Positions 22,792 to 34,079 of a stretch of DNA of 64,000 nucleotides are shown here, one piece after another. Below the pieces are notes generated by a model, which was not told the DNA's origin, made no database searches, and was given only the letters and a program-made list of their open reading frames with translations. A program made the position numbers and the translations under genes. The DNA is from Chlamydomonas reinhardtii (lineage: Eukaryota > Chlorophyta > Chlorophyceae > Chlamydomonadales > Chlamydomonadaceae). Each line of letters starts with the position of its first letter. The stretch's first letter is position 1. The stretch lies in NCBI RefSeq assembly GCF_000002595.2, contig NC_057015.1:6187195-6251194 (forward strand). Direction: 5' to 3'.

Positions 22792-25700
22792 TTTTCAATT
22801 TTCCCCCCGCAGGGGGTACGGCTCCTGTCCTCACAAAGGTGCCTCTACCATTCTCTTCCTTAGAACATCACTTGGGATCATACGCTCCTGGAGTAAACGC
22901 TGTGAAATAATATGTAAGTCAACCTAATATGAACAACTGGGGGACCTGGATAAGCAACGCGGAAGGACTTCAGGCCCTTCGCCACAGCCCATTGCCCCGA
23001 CCCCCGACCTGGCGGTGGCTCGGCGAGATCCGCTGGCCAGCACCTCACCGCCGCTGCTGCCCGCCATAGCCTTAGTGGCCTGGCCCCAAACGTTCTTCTT
23101 GTGTCTCCTCCACGGTTGCACGCTGCTGCCCCTCTTGCACCAGCTTGCGCAAGGGCAAGGGTGCCCAGGGGTGCCCTGGCCCTGGGCTGCCCTGGGGGTG
23201 CCCCTGGCCTGAACTTGCACCTGCCCCGTACCATTGCTACCGATTCTCCGCGCCGTCTGCTGCATTGCGCTTCAAGCCATTCACCGCTATACACGCTGCA
23301 TCCCAGCATCTACACACCTAACCCTGCAACGGGACGGGAGGCAGCACCGGAGAAGGGACCCGTCCGTGATTGGTTCCGGTATGTATCACACACGCTCCCT
23401 TGCCCGGCCTTCTGGCAAGCACAGAATTGCGCACAATACTGCGTGCAAATGCTTGTACTCTTATATTCAGAGGCACACCGCACGGTAGTAGAGTTGACGG
23501 CGGTGGGTCCAGTGGGTCTGGCGGCCCCGAGGGCCGGGGGCAGGTACAGAGGGATCGGGGTGGGGGAGCAAGGCTGTAAGGGCCACAAGGAAGCGGTTGA
23601 GTACTTCATACCTCATGTCTTGCGGCCTGGACTGACCCAGTGACCAAGCGGTGTCCTGTGGCTATCTGCAGGCATAGGCTGCCTTGGTGTTGAGGTTGTG
23701 GCGAAGGACAGGACGGGACAGGTGAGGTTTTGGTTCACGCTGTTATACCTGCGGTGTGCCTGCGCGTCCAGTCCATCCACCCGATGTCCCCTCACGGCTT
23801 ATCCCTCATACACGCCTGATACACACGTGTCCAAGAAGCTTCGGCTGGCTACGGCGTTCCATTCTTCCTCATCAGTCAGCGCCCCCCCGTGGCGCCGCCC
23901 CTTCGCATTTTGCCCCACCGCACCACACCTACCATTCGTCGTACGGCGCCATGCACCCTACCCCACCGCGCCTGTCCATTCACTCACAAACTGTTGCCGC
24001 CTCGCAACTGGTCTGAAGATGTGCGTGTGTCCAGCTGGCCATTGCCCTGAGGGCCCACCACATAGGAGTCGCACATGCAGCACCCGCACATGACACAAGC
24101 GGGCTGACACGCCATTCTGCGGGCATTGCATTTCACCGGCAGAACAGGATTTAGCCCCGGCCCATTCGACCGGGTTGAGGGGATGGTGTCACGGTTGGAT
24201 CGTGTCATGCTGTGCGATGAGGCTGTTGCCGGCCTACAAGGGCGCAGCGCCGGCCTTGCCCGGGGCTGCTCTTTCGTTACTCCCGTACTCGTACCGAACC
24301 AACGCAGAACAGACTATATCCTGTAACGAACTGTGGTGGAGTGACCATTCACTGGGGTCCGAGAAGCATTCTCTCTCTCTCTCTGTAGTTCGGTGGGCGT
24401 CATCGGAGGGCAAGCCCAGTCTAGGCGCTTACGAGCGCATAGCAACGTCACTCTACGGTCCAGGCCCAGGAGTCGCTTCTCACACTGCATCTCTTGGACA
24501 GCGCTTTAGGCGACGCGAGGACAGAGCTGCCCGCCCGCAGCAGGGTGTGTTACGCGATCCCTTGCTCGCCAGATCAAGTAACGAAACAGCAGCCCGTCGA
24601 GGCATGTTGTGATGCTGAAGCTGGGGACAAAGCTGGGGGGACCGCACACCCGCGGTCGTGTGTGCCCCGCAGTTGGTTGCCAGAGGCTTGAGTCGTGTTC
24701 AGGCATGCCTTTGAGACCAGCTCTACGCTAGCTACTCTCCTGGACACTGATGCATACGGTGTGGGGCTTTTGGGCATGTTCGAGTCCCATTCGCTATGGC
24801 CTTGAGGAGAGGCGGTCACACTACAGTCACCAACCTCCAGACTCAAGCGGTGTGCCCGGTGACGAGCTAGGCACAAAGCGGCAGATGGTCGTGACAGGGC
24901 CAACACAAGGCCTCAAATACTGGGATTCCGGGCATGCATTCCGGACCTATCATTCACTCACCAAGCATGGTTTACGGGCGTGCGCCCACTCTTGCGCCGG
25001 CTGTGGCGGCTGCGGCGGCAGCAATCGTGCCGTTTGCGCCGGTCGCTGTAGGCGGCGCCCCTTGCCCCGCCCCTGGCCCTGGCCCTGGCCCTGTGCTTGC
25101 CCCTGTCGGCGCCAGATGCTGTTGTAGCAGCGGCGGCACTGTCCTTAGCCCCTGGGCCTGCAATGACGCCAGCAGCTTGAGGACGGGACGGGATGGGGCA
25201 GCCACCAAGAGGGGTGAGGTGCCGCCACCGCGTCCAGCAGCGGCCTTGTCCTTCACGTAGCGCCGCCTGCATGAACGCCCCCGCTGGGCCCACCGCCACT
25301 GCCACCATCGTTGGGCAGCCAGACCCCCCAAGGTCTTCGCGAGAGCAGCGCAGCTGTGCAGTGTGCAGGCAGCAGCACCATGAAGCTGGTCGCGCGCACA
25401 GCGCAACCCGCCGTTTAGCCCTGGGTGTGCGATGGGACAGTGTTAAGGCAGGTTGGTGCAAGTCCTGCAGGGTGCAGCTGATTCCCAAACCCCAGCAGAT
25501 GGCAAACAGTTTGCAACGGCAGGGCAGGAGTGCGCGGCTGGTCGGACGCCGGAGTTACTGTACCGACAAGTTGCTGGCTGGCTGGAAGTTTGCTGACGCG
25601 TATTCCTCACGCTCCGGGCGCCCGGCCAGGCGATAGCACTTAGCCCTGGGTAAGACTGCATTTGCATTCACACTAGCTTACATTTCTCTGAAGATAGAAT

Positions 25701-27426
25701 TGGTTACACGAGGGACTTGCTGACGCCCTGGGTAAGCTCGTGCCGCCCACCCAGTGTGTAGTGTGTACGTACGTGCTGGTGTGAGTTTGAAGGCGGCTAC
25801 CAGCGAATGGGAAGGCAGTTCCATGTTGCGTGGGCATGAGCTGGCGTGGCGCTTAAGAGATGACAGGAGGGGCGGGCGAGGGGTTCACCAGCCCGTTGCC
25901 AATCAAGTCCCGCAACCCATCCCCCACTGTCCACGTACTGTAGCAGCATCCCTAACCAAGCATGCTAGTCGGGCGGACAAGATGGGTGTACTTTGGTGAT
26001 ACGGCGAGAGAGGCCCAGCCATACGGAGTGTCAGCAATTATTGGGGCAGCAGGAGGGACGGAGGAGCGCGGTTAGCCAGCAAGGCAGGAGCGGAGGCGTG
26101 GAGCCTCCCCTGGCCAGGAGTTGCGTGCCATGCAGCATGCACACGCAAGGCTTGATCTACAGCCCGAACTGGAGCAGCAGAAACTACTGATGCGGGAAGC
26201 CAGTGGACTGGCAACAACAGGGCTTGGCGTTGCAGCCGGTGTGCGCAACCGCGGCACGCTCAGGTGCTCAGGAAAGGCCTGTAGGTGCCTGTAGTCAGTC
26301 ACAGTTACTGCACTTCCCGATCTGTGAGACTGCGCCCGTTCATGCACTCAGTTGCCGTCCCGGCCAGCCTCGACAACACATAAAATGATTACCTAAGGAC
26401 AAGGAATCAATTTAGGGTTTGGGTGCGCTCACGCGGCATGCTCTAACCGCGCTAATCGGGCCGGCCAGTTGCATGCCGTACGGGCACAACTGTGGCCGGT
26501 GTGCCAAGGCCCGGCCCTCGTCTGTGCATTCTACTCAATGTTGGCCACTGAAATATTCATACAGATACGTTGAGCAATCCCTAGCATAGTCCTTGTCCAG
26601 AGGAAATCCTGCAACCCAAGACCATGGTCAAAGCGGAGCAACGTGCCACTCGCAATGGGGCAGCGGTGCATGGCAGCAAACGCATGCACGCTAGAGATAG
26701 CACACAAAGTCGCCGAGCAAGGGATGCTGGGTCAGGTCAGCGGCTGTCACGCATGTGTGGACCCAGCATGCCATCCATGCCTGCGAACTTGCGGACAGGC
26801 CCACCGTAAAGTTTGGCTTGTCGGTTCAGCGACTTATATCACATGGTAGTAATGATTTGGACTGTGGGAAATGCGTCAAACCGCTGTTTGGGCAAGGTGG
26901 GCGCTACTTGCTTGCTTTCCCAAACTTACTCCAGTCTTTACATGGCATTGATCAGTAGATAGAATGCGTGCAGAGGAACAAGACCATAATAAATTCTGCG
27001 AAAGCAGCTACTTCTCAACATCGCGATTTGGTGCACACAGCAACAATTCTTTAGGAGGCCTATTTGACGCAGTGAGCATACAGTAGTAGACCTTCAGCAT
27101 ATACTATATAGATAGAAATACCTGTAGGACCAAACGAGGCTGCGGAGACAGAACAGTCCCACACAGTCCCGAAATTGCAGCTACAGGCAAACGCACAGAC
27201 GAGGTCCCAGCCCCACAAGCTGGCTTCATTGTAGTATTTGATACCGAGTGGAGATAGCGAGGCGAGCATAGGTGAGCTGGGTGCGGGTCGTCGCCTGGCC
27301 GCGACGAGTGAGCCCTGACTCGCGAAGACCGGGCCTGCTGGCCCTGGTTTCGTTGCTGTGACACCCAGTTGAAGAGTCCTACCTCAATAATGTCACTCGC
27401 AGGCGCTCGAGCCCGGCTTCGGCAGA
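22792..27426. other. 4.6 kb without a supported gene
   Basis: The first few hundred bases must hold the promoter of the armadillo gene and the last few hundred that of the gene starting at 27427. In between there is lower GC sequence, a GC-rich stretch of inverted CAGGGGTGCCCTGG-like phrases at 23158-23210, a short CT run near 24370, and an Ala/Gly/Pro-rich frame at 24972-25406 (minus) that lacks splice-consistent partners. I can support neither a gene nor a named transposon. Confidence 0.5.
24972..25406 (-). other. possible coding segment, low-complexity, unsupported
   Basis: The minus-strand frame reads PLLVAAPSRPVLKLLASLQA followed by a Pro/Gly-Ala-rich tail. Composition resembles local coding DNA, but there is no start, no clear splice partner and no motif. 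It may equally be chance in GC-rich DNA. Confidence 0.2.
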
Positions 27427-30035
27427 ATGGCAAAGAAGAAGCTTGGCAATCCCGGTTCGCCGCCCAAGCCTCGTCGGCCCACTGGGTACTGGAGAGTCTT
27501 CAATGCATGTAAGTCTTGCTCCGCTGGATGCTGACCAATCCACAATCTAGCGTGGGCCGGGCCTCCGTGCGCTGCAATTGCCGTCGCGGGGCTTCGCATG
27601 CAACCAGCCATCATAAGAATGTTAATACAACTTCGAACAGCACAGCGACAGCAGCCGCCTGTCGGCATACAAGTGCAGCTCCGCCCGCTTGGCGTCAACT
27701 GACCTGTCTCAACTTCCGCTGGACCGCAGGGTGGCGTGATCGCCTTGAGAGCACCGGCCGGCGCCCCACGGTGGAGGAGATGACGACCTGGTACCGGTCC
27801 AACGCACTGCTGGTGTGGGGCCCCAAGGACCTGCCCCCGATTGAGGACATGAAGCAGTTGAGCAAGGGCATGCGCTCGACGAAGAACGTGCGCGCCTACT
27901 TTCAAGAGTACCGCGCCGCCAAGAAAATGAGGGCCCAGGTGGGTGGATAGGCCGGGCAGCCCGCGTGGCAGGGTGCACGGTCGCTGGGGATATGCAGGGG
28001 CGGGGGGCGGCTGCATAACGGGCCAGGGGTGCTGAAAGCGGAAGTAAAGGTCAGCGCGTGGGCATGGGGGGGAGGGCTGAGGGGAAGGGCTGGGCTGGGC
28101 TACGAGCGCAACAATGAGTCGCGGGCTATCTCTGTGCGCGTTTGTCAATTACCGGCTGCCAGAACACCTTCCAACAGCACTGACTGTATCTCCACCTGAT
28201 TTTTGCAGGGTGGCGGGTCGCCGATTCGCCGCGTGTCCGTTGGCCGCGTGAACAAGCCGACCCGCGCCGCCAAGCCCCGCCGCGGCCGCGGCCGCCGCAC
28301 CAGCTCGAGCAGCAGCGAGGACGAGGGCCCTGACTACGCCGCCGAGTCCGAGGTGACGGACATGGAGGACGAGGTCATAGCGCAACTGGTTGAAGACGTG
28401 GAGGAGGTGACTGCCGGCCAGCAGCAGCCCCAGCAGCCCGGCTTCGGTGCCACAGCCGCGCGGCAGGCCTATAACGTGGCCTGCGCTGCCTCGCTCATGG
28501 CTGCTGCTACCGCGGCGGCCGCCGCTGCGCACGCCATGCACGCGCCCACTGCCGGCTTCGAGAGCCAGGCTGGCACCAGCGGCGGCGCACAGGAGTCGGA
28601 TCAGGAGGCGCTGTGCTACACGCCGCAGCCAGACGTGGAGGACTTCGGTGCGAGCCTGGGTATGCAGCGCTCATGGCTGCACAGCGTGCAGGAGGCCGCC
28701 GCCACCACGGCACTGGACCCCGCCGGCTCGGGCTTCACACAGCCGCCGGCCGCGCACACAGGCGGCAGCCACGCGCCCAGCCCGGCGGGCGCCGCCATCT
28801 CGCCGCCCACGCCGGCCTACACCGGCGCCGCCGCGCCCGCGTCGCACCAGTCGCCCACGGGCTACGGGCCCCGCGGCATGGAGGGCGCTGGCTGCTCCTT
28901 CTCCTCGGCATCGCTGCTGCCGCCGCCGCCGCAGCAGCAGCCCGCGGCCACCACCTCCACCATGCCCTCCGCACCCGCGTGCGAGGGCGCCGCCGCGCTG
29001 CACCTGCCTCGCCACCAGCTCGGCGGTCGCTTCGACAGCACTGCCGGCAGCGCGTCCCTGCCCTCGTACGGCAGCGTGCCCCTGCCGCCCCTGCCGCCTC
29101 ACGTGACGCGGCACGTGCACCTGCAGCCGCCACACGGCCCGGCGGTCTCGGAGCTGCCCGGCGGCGGCTCTCGCTCGCATTCGGTGCCGTGCGCAGCCTT
29201 CCCGCCGGCCGCCGCCCCCCAGCGCTTCACGGCGCCCTCGGGTTTGTTCAAGGAGGATTTCGCGGTGGCCGCGCCGGCCGAGTCATGGCAGTACCACCAC
29301 GCTCAGCACGCGCACCCGCACTACGCGCCGGCGCCGCCGCCTCAGCCGCCGCACGGTTCAGCCGCCGCGCCGGCGCCCTACCGCTGCGGCCCCTCCGGCT
29401 ACCCGGCGCACCCCAACTACCCGCACACCAACCACCCCGGGTACAGCGGCTACGGCGGCTACGGCGGCTATGGTGGCTACGGCAGCTACGGCGGCTACGG
29501 CTACCCGCCTTACGGCATGCCGCCGCCGCCGCCGTACGGCTACGCGCCCGCGCCGTACGGGCGCTACAGCAGCAGCGCCTCCGCACCGCCGCCGCCACCC
29601 TACGCGCCGCCGCCCTACCCCTACCCCTACGGGCACGGCATGCCGCCCGGCTACCCGCAGTACGGGCACCTGCAGCAGCCCGCCGCTGCCGCCACCGCGC
29701 AGCCGCACCCGCACCTGCACCCTCACGCCAGCGGCCCCGCGGCCTCGCACGAGGAGGCTGGCAACAGCCTGACGAGCTTTCACGATGACGTCGACCTCGA
29801 CGCCGTGCTCGAGGCGGAGATGGGCGACTACGACCAGCAGGTGCAGCAGCAGCAGCAGCAGCAGGCGACGCGGCCCAGCGAGGGCGGCCAGACGGACGCC
29901 TTTGCCGACCTGTGGGTGCGCTGGGAGGAGGACACGGGCGCCGACGCCGCGCCGGCGGTGTGCAAGGACGCCACTGCCTCGGGGCCGGGCATGCAGCCGC
30001 GCACGCGTGCGCAGGTGCACGTGTTCCACGACTAA
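27427..30035 (+). CDS. homeodomain-like protein with Ala/Pro/Tyr-rich tail, 3 exons
   Basis: Exons 27427-27508, 27730-27938 and 28209-30035 join in phase to about 705 residues. Residues 1-27 are basic (MAKKKLGNPGSPPKPRRPTG). Residues ~28-97 form a compact helical domain, WWRDRLESTGRRPTVEEMTT to TKNVRAYFQEYRAAKKMRA. The last helix resembles the homeodomain recognition helix WFQNRRAK, with Tyr for Trp and Glu-Tyr for Asn-Arg; this is an inference from spacing. After that come a basic RG/RR tract with a phosphorylatable SSSSSEDE, an acidic segment (VTDMEDEVIAQLVEDVEEV), poly-Ala, a long Pro-rich region, a YGGYGGYGG tandem (~510-530) and a poly-Gln run (~641). This layout suits a nuclear regulator but is not proof. 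The alternative is an unrelated helical domain. A broken partial copy lies at 32.6-33.2 kb. Confidence 0.75.
29448..29500 (+). repeat. coding tandem repeat (Gly-Gly-Tyr units)
   Basis: Repeated GGCTACGGC units encode YGGYGGYGGYGSYGGYGY inside the Pro-rich tail of the homeodomain-like protein. Such tracts expand and shrink easily. The partial copy downstream has only one or two units, so the array grew or shrank after duplication. Confidence 0.85.
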
Positions 30036-32560
30036 GCGCGCGCGTGTGGGCATGTGCGGCTGTGATTGCGGCAACTACGGGCAGGAGTGGCAGCAACGCT
30101 GCGGGCGGCGGCGTGGAGCTCAGCTTAAAACATTTATTGCACACTCTGTGCGGCTGCTGGCCGGGATGCCTAGCAGCCGTGCGGGTGCAGTGCCGATGGG
30201 CACGCTATTGCAGGAGGTGCATTGACGAGCCGCGTGCGGCTGTGATGCCGTGCAACACGTTTGACTTTTGCGGCGCGCACAATGGTGACCAACAATTGAT
30301 TGCGACGGTACTCTTAAGGCGACCCTTCACGGGTTCCCGCCTGAATCGCGGAAGTGGCACAGGTTCTGGGTTTATGATGGGGCTGATCGGTGGCGCTGCC
30401 AGGTGGCAGAGCGGTTATTCATTTTTTTACAGAGAGGCATGTTGAATGAGTGTGTTTGCCGTCCTTTCTATGATTAGGGTAGGGCCAACTGACGCAGCAG
30501 CCCCATTCCTTGACCTAGCGGGCAAAGTAGCGCTGTGCGTTTTGGGCCAGCAATGCCTTAGGGTGCGATACGTGCACCAGATGATTCCTTGACCTCACGC
30601 GTCATTGCCATTGGCGTCTAGCAAGGGCTTGACCCCTAGCGAACAAAACTCATGCAGCTTATTGTGCTGCTCCCTTCTAGCACGTTAGCACCTGCCTTAG
30701 TACGGCACAATTGATTCGGCTGGTGGTGTGTACCATTGTTTGCTAGCGCCTGTGTTTTGGGCCTTATTGCAAGCGGCGTGCGCTGCGCACGTGAACTTGT
30801 AGTTGGTGCCGTGGTTGACGATTGCTCACCACATCGTGGCGCCTGTGACGTCTCCTTCTTGGTGTGTTCGGGACCATGCTTGAACCTTTCAAAGTGAGGT
30901 TGCTGAATTGCATACCTCGCCAAGCCCCACGGGGCCCTCGGGTACTTCCCGGTGCTTGTCCTATGCTGTGAGTGTGCCACATACAGCACTCCCCGTTGCC
31001 CCGTGCCCTATGTCCTCCCCATGTGGAGGCCGGGCGCCACACACCTCACTGTCACAAACTGTAAGCATGTGAGAGGACTCCGCCCATGTCCTTTAAGCTC
31101 TCAATTCAACAAGATACATTGATACCGGGGGAACGGCAACTCGTACAACCGAGGGTGGGATGCCCTCGAACGGTCCCCATGTCATCCATCACACGTGAGT
31201 GCCAGCCCGTGTGCTTTGCAAGTCACGAAACATGCACCGGTTGCCTGCACGGATAGACCCAGACGTGGAAAGCCCTGCAGCATGAGTCAGTAGCTTGCAA
31301 CAGGAGATTGCATTGGTTACAAGAGGCCGTTGGGCACTGGAAGGGTTTGCTGCAACGCCAGGGGGCCAACTGGCGGAGCACAGTGTCCCCTAGGCAGACC
31401 TGCGTCGGCTGTGCCCCCACGACAGCGGTCCTAGTGCAGTATACGTATTTCCTATACTTCTGATATTACCCAATCGGTCGCATGTGGGTACAGTGCGTAC
31501 TAGGGATCACGAATCCGGCTGGAGGACAGCCAGAGGGGAGCGGGCATGGGGCCCGCGGCCGCGGGAAAGGGGGACCAGTAGCGCCACGCGTCGCAAACGC
31601 GGCCGTCCTCCCCATTCCTTTCGTCACTCATCCATACAATTTGCTTTTCGTTGGCGGCTCCGATAGCGCTGTGCAAAGGGGCGGTTGACGATTGGTCCCG
31701 GCTGCATGGGCTCGGCGGCTGCATGGGGCACTACGCCGGGTATAAGTTCGAGGACTGGTGCGCCCGCTGACATTCCCTGGTCCGACGGATGATAGTTCAC
31801 TCTGGAGCACCAAGCAGGAGCACAAGCATGACACGGTAAGCGCTGAAGTCACCGCGTGCTCGCGCCGCCGCCTTCTGCATCCCCCGCACGCGAGCTCTCT
31901 GTGGAAGTGACGAGTCTTATCACCACACAGACCTGATATGATCATCAGTGATTATACCTTCATGCACCATTCTGATCCTCGGAGAGCCCTCGCACTCGCA
32001 CCACCTTGCACGCGCGCAATTTCGGGCCGGCCGGCTGACGAAAACAATAACCACACCATTTGACTGCCTACAATGGCGGAACAAACTATTTACATGCACT
32101 ACCAACTGACGGTTCGCCCGCTTGCGCTGCTCCTGCAGAAATTTGAGGCTCGCGATGGCGGCCGCCGGCTCCGACACCAGTTCATCACTTGCTCGTGATA
32201 CACCAGGTAGGCGCAGTGCGGAGGGCCACCTCGGTGTCACTTACGGCAGGAGTCGAGGGGCTGCTGCTTTGAGCGCGGCCCCCGGCTGGGCGCTGCATCC
32301 ATGTATTGAGCACATCGGGCGAAAGTCCCCGGGCGACGGGGCAGAGAGTGCCAGCCCGCAAGGGCAGGACCCCCGCGCGTCGTTTTTACGACCGCGGGGC
32401 AGCTCGCCATAGCAACAGTTATGTGGCCAGTGGGGATACAACCCACCAACACAACGGGGCTTACTCCCGCACTGACGCTCTACATGCCTCCTGCCCCGCA
32501 CTTCCACCCCCCAGCGCACCCTCAGCTCGGTATAGGGTCGTCCGTGTTCATCCTCGCCGG
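30036..32560. other. 2.5 kb flank without a supported gene
   Basis: The start is the 3' flank of the homeodomain-like gene. It has short internal echoes such as ATTCCTTGACCT near 30507 and 30585. Small frames on both strands have no motif or splice partner. Nothing else can be supported. Confidence 0.5.
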
Positions 32561-32569
32561 ACTGTGCGC

Positions 32570-32900
32570 CTATTGCTGCGTGGGCGGCGTGGACAGCGTG
32601 GCTTCGAAGCCGGCGGTGAGCGGGTGCACGGCGTGCGCAGCGGCGGCCGCCGCGGCTGAGGAAGCCATGATCGAGGCAGCGCAGGCCACATTGTAGGCCT
32701 GCCGCGCGGCTGTGTCACCTCTGACCAGGTGCGACGGGAAGCCGGGCTGCTGGGGCTGCTGCTGACCGCCAGTAGCCTCCTCCACGTCTTGTGCTAGCTC
32801 CGCAAGCACCGCGTCCTCTATGTCCGTCATGTCGGACTCGGCGTCGGAGCCAGGGCCCTCGGCTCGAGCATCAGTCGTCCGCGCTGCTGCTTGAGCCGAG
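32570..32900 (-). pseudogene. partial copy of the homeodomain-like gene, left arm
   Basis: The minus-strand frame reads MTDIEDAVLAELAQDVEEA, then GGQQQPQQPGF, then AARQAYNVACAAS and a poly-Ala tract. This matches residues ~140-215 of the protein encoded at 28209-30035. The N-terminal domain is absent, and the copy stops at the second assembly gap, so it is broken or incompletely assembled. Confidence 0.85.
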
Positions 32901-33000
32901 NNNNNNNNNNNNNNNNNNNNNNNNNNNNNNNNNNNNNNNNNNNNNNNNNNNNNNNNNNNNNNNNNNNNNNNNNNNNNNNNNNNNNNNNNNNNNNNNNNNN
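32901..33000. other. second assembly gap of exactly 100 N
   Basis: A conventional unknown-size gap. It lies inside a folded-back partial gene copy, a structure that often defeats assembly. Confidence 0.98.
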
Positions 33001-33055
33001 CGGTAGGGCGCCGGCGCGGCGGCTGACCTGTGCGGCCCGCGCCGGCGCCCTACCG
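33001..33055. repeat. inverted repeat with 19-bp arms at the fold-back junction
   Basis: CGGTAGGGCGCCGGCGCGG (33001-33019) is the exact reverse complement of 33037-33055, with a 17-base spacer. Both arms match the sequence around 29360 in the homeodomain-like gene, so the point marks where the copied gene sequence turns from minus to plus orientation. Confidence 0.9.
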
Positions 33056-33255
33056 CTACCGCCCTGCCGGCTACCCGCCGCACCCCGCCTATCCGCACGG
33101 CTACCACCCCGGGTACAGCAGCTACGGCGGCCACGGCCCCTCCGGCTGCCCGCCACACACGGCCTCGCTCGAGCTGTCTGGCAACAGTATGACGCTGACG
33201 GCCGTCTTTGTCGGTACGAGCTTGTCCCTGCTGCCTTCACGATAACTTCGAACTG
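33037..33255 (+). pseudogene. partial copy of the homeodomain-like gene, right arm
   Basis: The plus-strand frame reads APAPYRYRPAGYPPHPAYPH, then HPGYSSYGGHG, then LSGNSMTLTAVF. It corresponds to the APAPYRCGPSGYPAHPNYPH and AGNSLTSFHDDVD parts of the intact protein, with the tandem repeats and proline tail missing between. Orientation is opposite to the left arm. Confidence 0.8.
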
Positions 33256-33572
33256 GTTTACTCTGTGCCAGCAGTTAAGGAGCTGCCCCATGGCCCCTCT
33301 TTCTGCATGGACCTCTGCCGCCGCGGTTGCAGGTGCACGCTGCCGCACAAGGGCAGGGGAGCGCTGGGAGCCTGGATCGTGAGCCTGGATGCAACCCGGT
33401 GTTTGTCAACACCTCGCTTCATTCTGGTCACTCGATTACGCTTTGCGAAGATACACGGGTCATGTCCGGCAGAAGCCAACTATCCGTTCTAGGTCAGCCG
33501 ACATCGCCACATCGGCCAGCCGATGCATGGGTGGTGTTGATAAACACCGGTTTTGAAGGGAGGAGGAGTTGT
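33256..33572. other. short flank between the broken copy and the NUMOD3 gene
   Basis: Some words echo the tail of the homeodomain-like gene (for example GCGCTGGGAG), so this may be a decayed remainder of it. No gene is supported. Confidence 0.4.
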
Positions 33573-34079
33573 CTAGGCCCTCTTGGCCTTCTTGGCCCGG
33601 CACTTCTGCTGCCGGGCCCGTGCCTTGCACTTGCCGCACTTGCCGCAAATGCAGGTGGTCTTGGCCGCCGAAATGGCAGCCTTGTGCGCCTCCGACTGCC
33701 GCTTGATCTTGATGCCCTTCTTGGCCGCCGAAATGGCAGCCTTGTGCGCCTCAGACTTGTTGCCACTGCCGTAGCTGTTGCCCAGGCTCGCATTGGTGCT
33801 GGCCTTCAGTGCCGTCGGCCGCTCAATCTCAACGGCCCTCAGACTGAAGCGCTGCGGACGCTTGACGGACTTGGTCTTGATGGCGCCCACGATGTCGTCA
33901 TAGGTGAGGTCGGTGGAAGGAACGCCTTTACACCCTCGATGTACAGGGCCACCAGCTGCTGGGCAAATGCGATCAGCGTCATGGTGTATTGGTGTATTGG
34001 TGTCTTTTGAGGTGTGGTTTGAGCTTTTTGAGGACGCAGCAGCAAATGCCCGCCACAATCGACGCGGCCATGCCTGAAT
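33573..34079 (-). CDS. NUMOD3-motif basic protein with C-terminal cysteine cluster
   Basis: The minus-strand frame carries the phrase SEAHKAAISAAK twice in tandem, separated by KGIKIKRQ, then TTCICGKCGKCKARARQQK and a lysine-rich end. The repeated phrase fits NUMOD3, a short DNA-binding helix found with GIY-YIG and HNH homing endonucleases (family knowledge); the CxCxxCxxC tail could bind zinc. No endonuclease core is present. The conserved-looking part begins TDLTYDDIVGAIKTKSVKRP. A more convincing start, MTLIAFAQQLVALYIEGVK (ATG near 33981), lies in a neighbouring frame, so the gene is either shifted by an indel near 33925 or spliced in a way I cannot resolve. The upstream part of the long frame looks non-coding. 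Confidence 0.5.
   Translation of the reverse strand: MQAWPRRLWRAFAAASSKSSNHTSKDTNTPIHHDADRICPAAGGPVHRGCKGVPSTDLTYDDIVGAIKTKSVKRPQRFSLRAVEIERPTALKASTNASLGNSYGSGNKSEAHKAAISAAKKGIKIKRQSEAHKAAISAAKTTCICGKCGKCKARARQQKCRAKKAKRA
33658..33757 (-). repeat. coding tandem duplication encoding the two NUMOD3 motifs
   Basis: CTTGGCCGCCGAAATGGCAG with its continuation through GCGCCTC occurs twice 60 bases apart, nearly identical at the DNA level. This indicates recent duplication or gene conversion of the motif. Confidence 0.85.

Noticed and set aside
23158-23220. GC-rich inverted phrases considered as a terminator or an insertion-sequence end
   Set aside because: The arms are imperfect and overlapping, made of repeated CCTGG/GGGTGCCC words; no transposase frame is nearby.
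28613-29788. 391-codon plus-strand frame inside the homeodomain-like gene
   Set aside because: Overlapping +1 frame; Arg/Ala-rich without motif, while the main frame has matching conservation in the partial copy.
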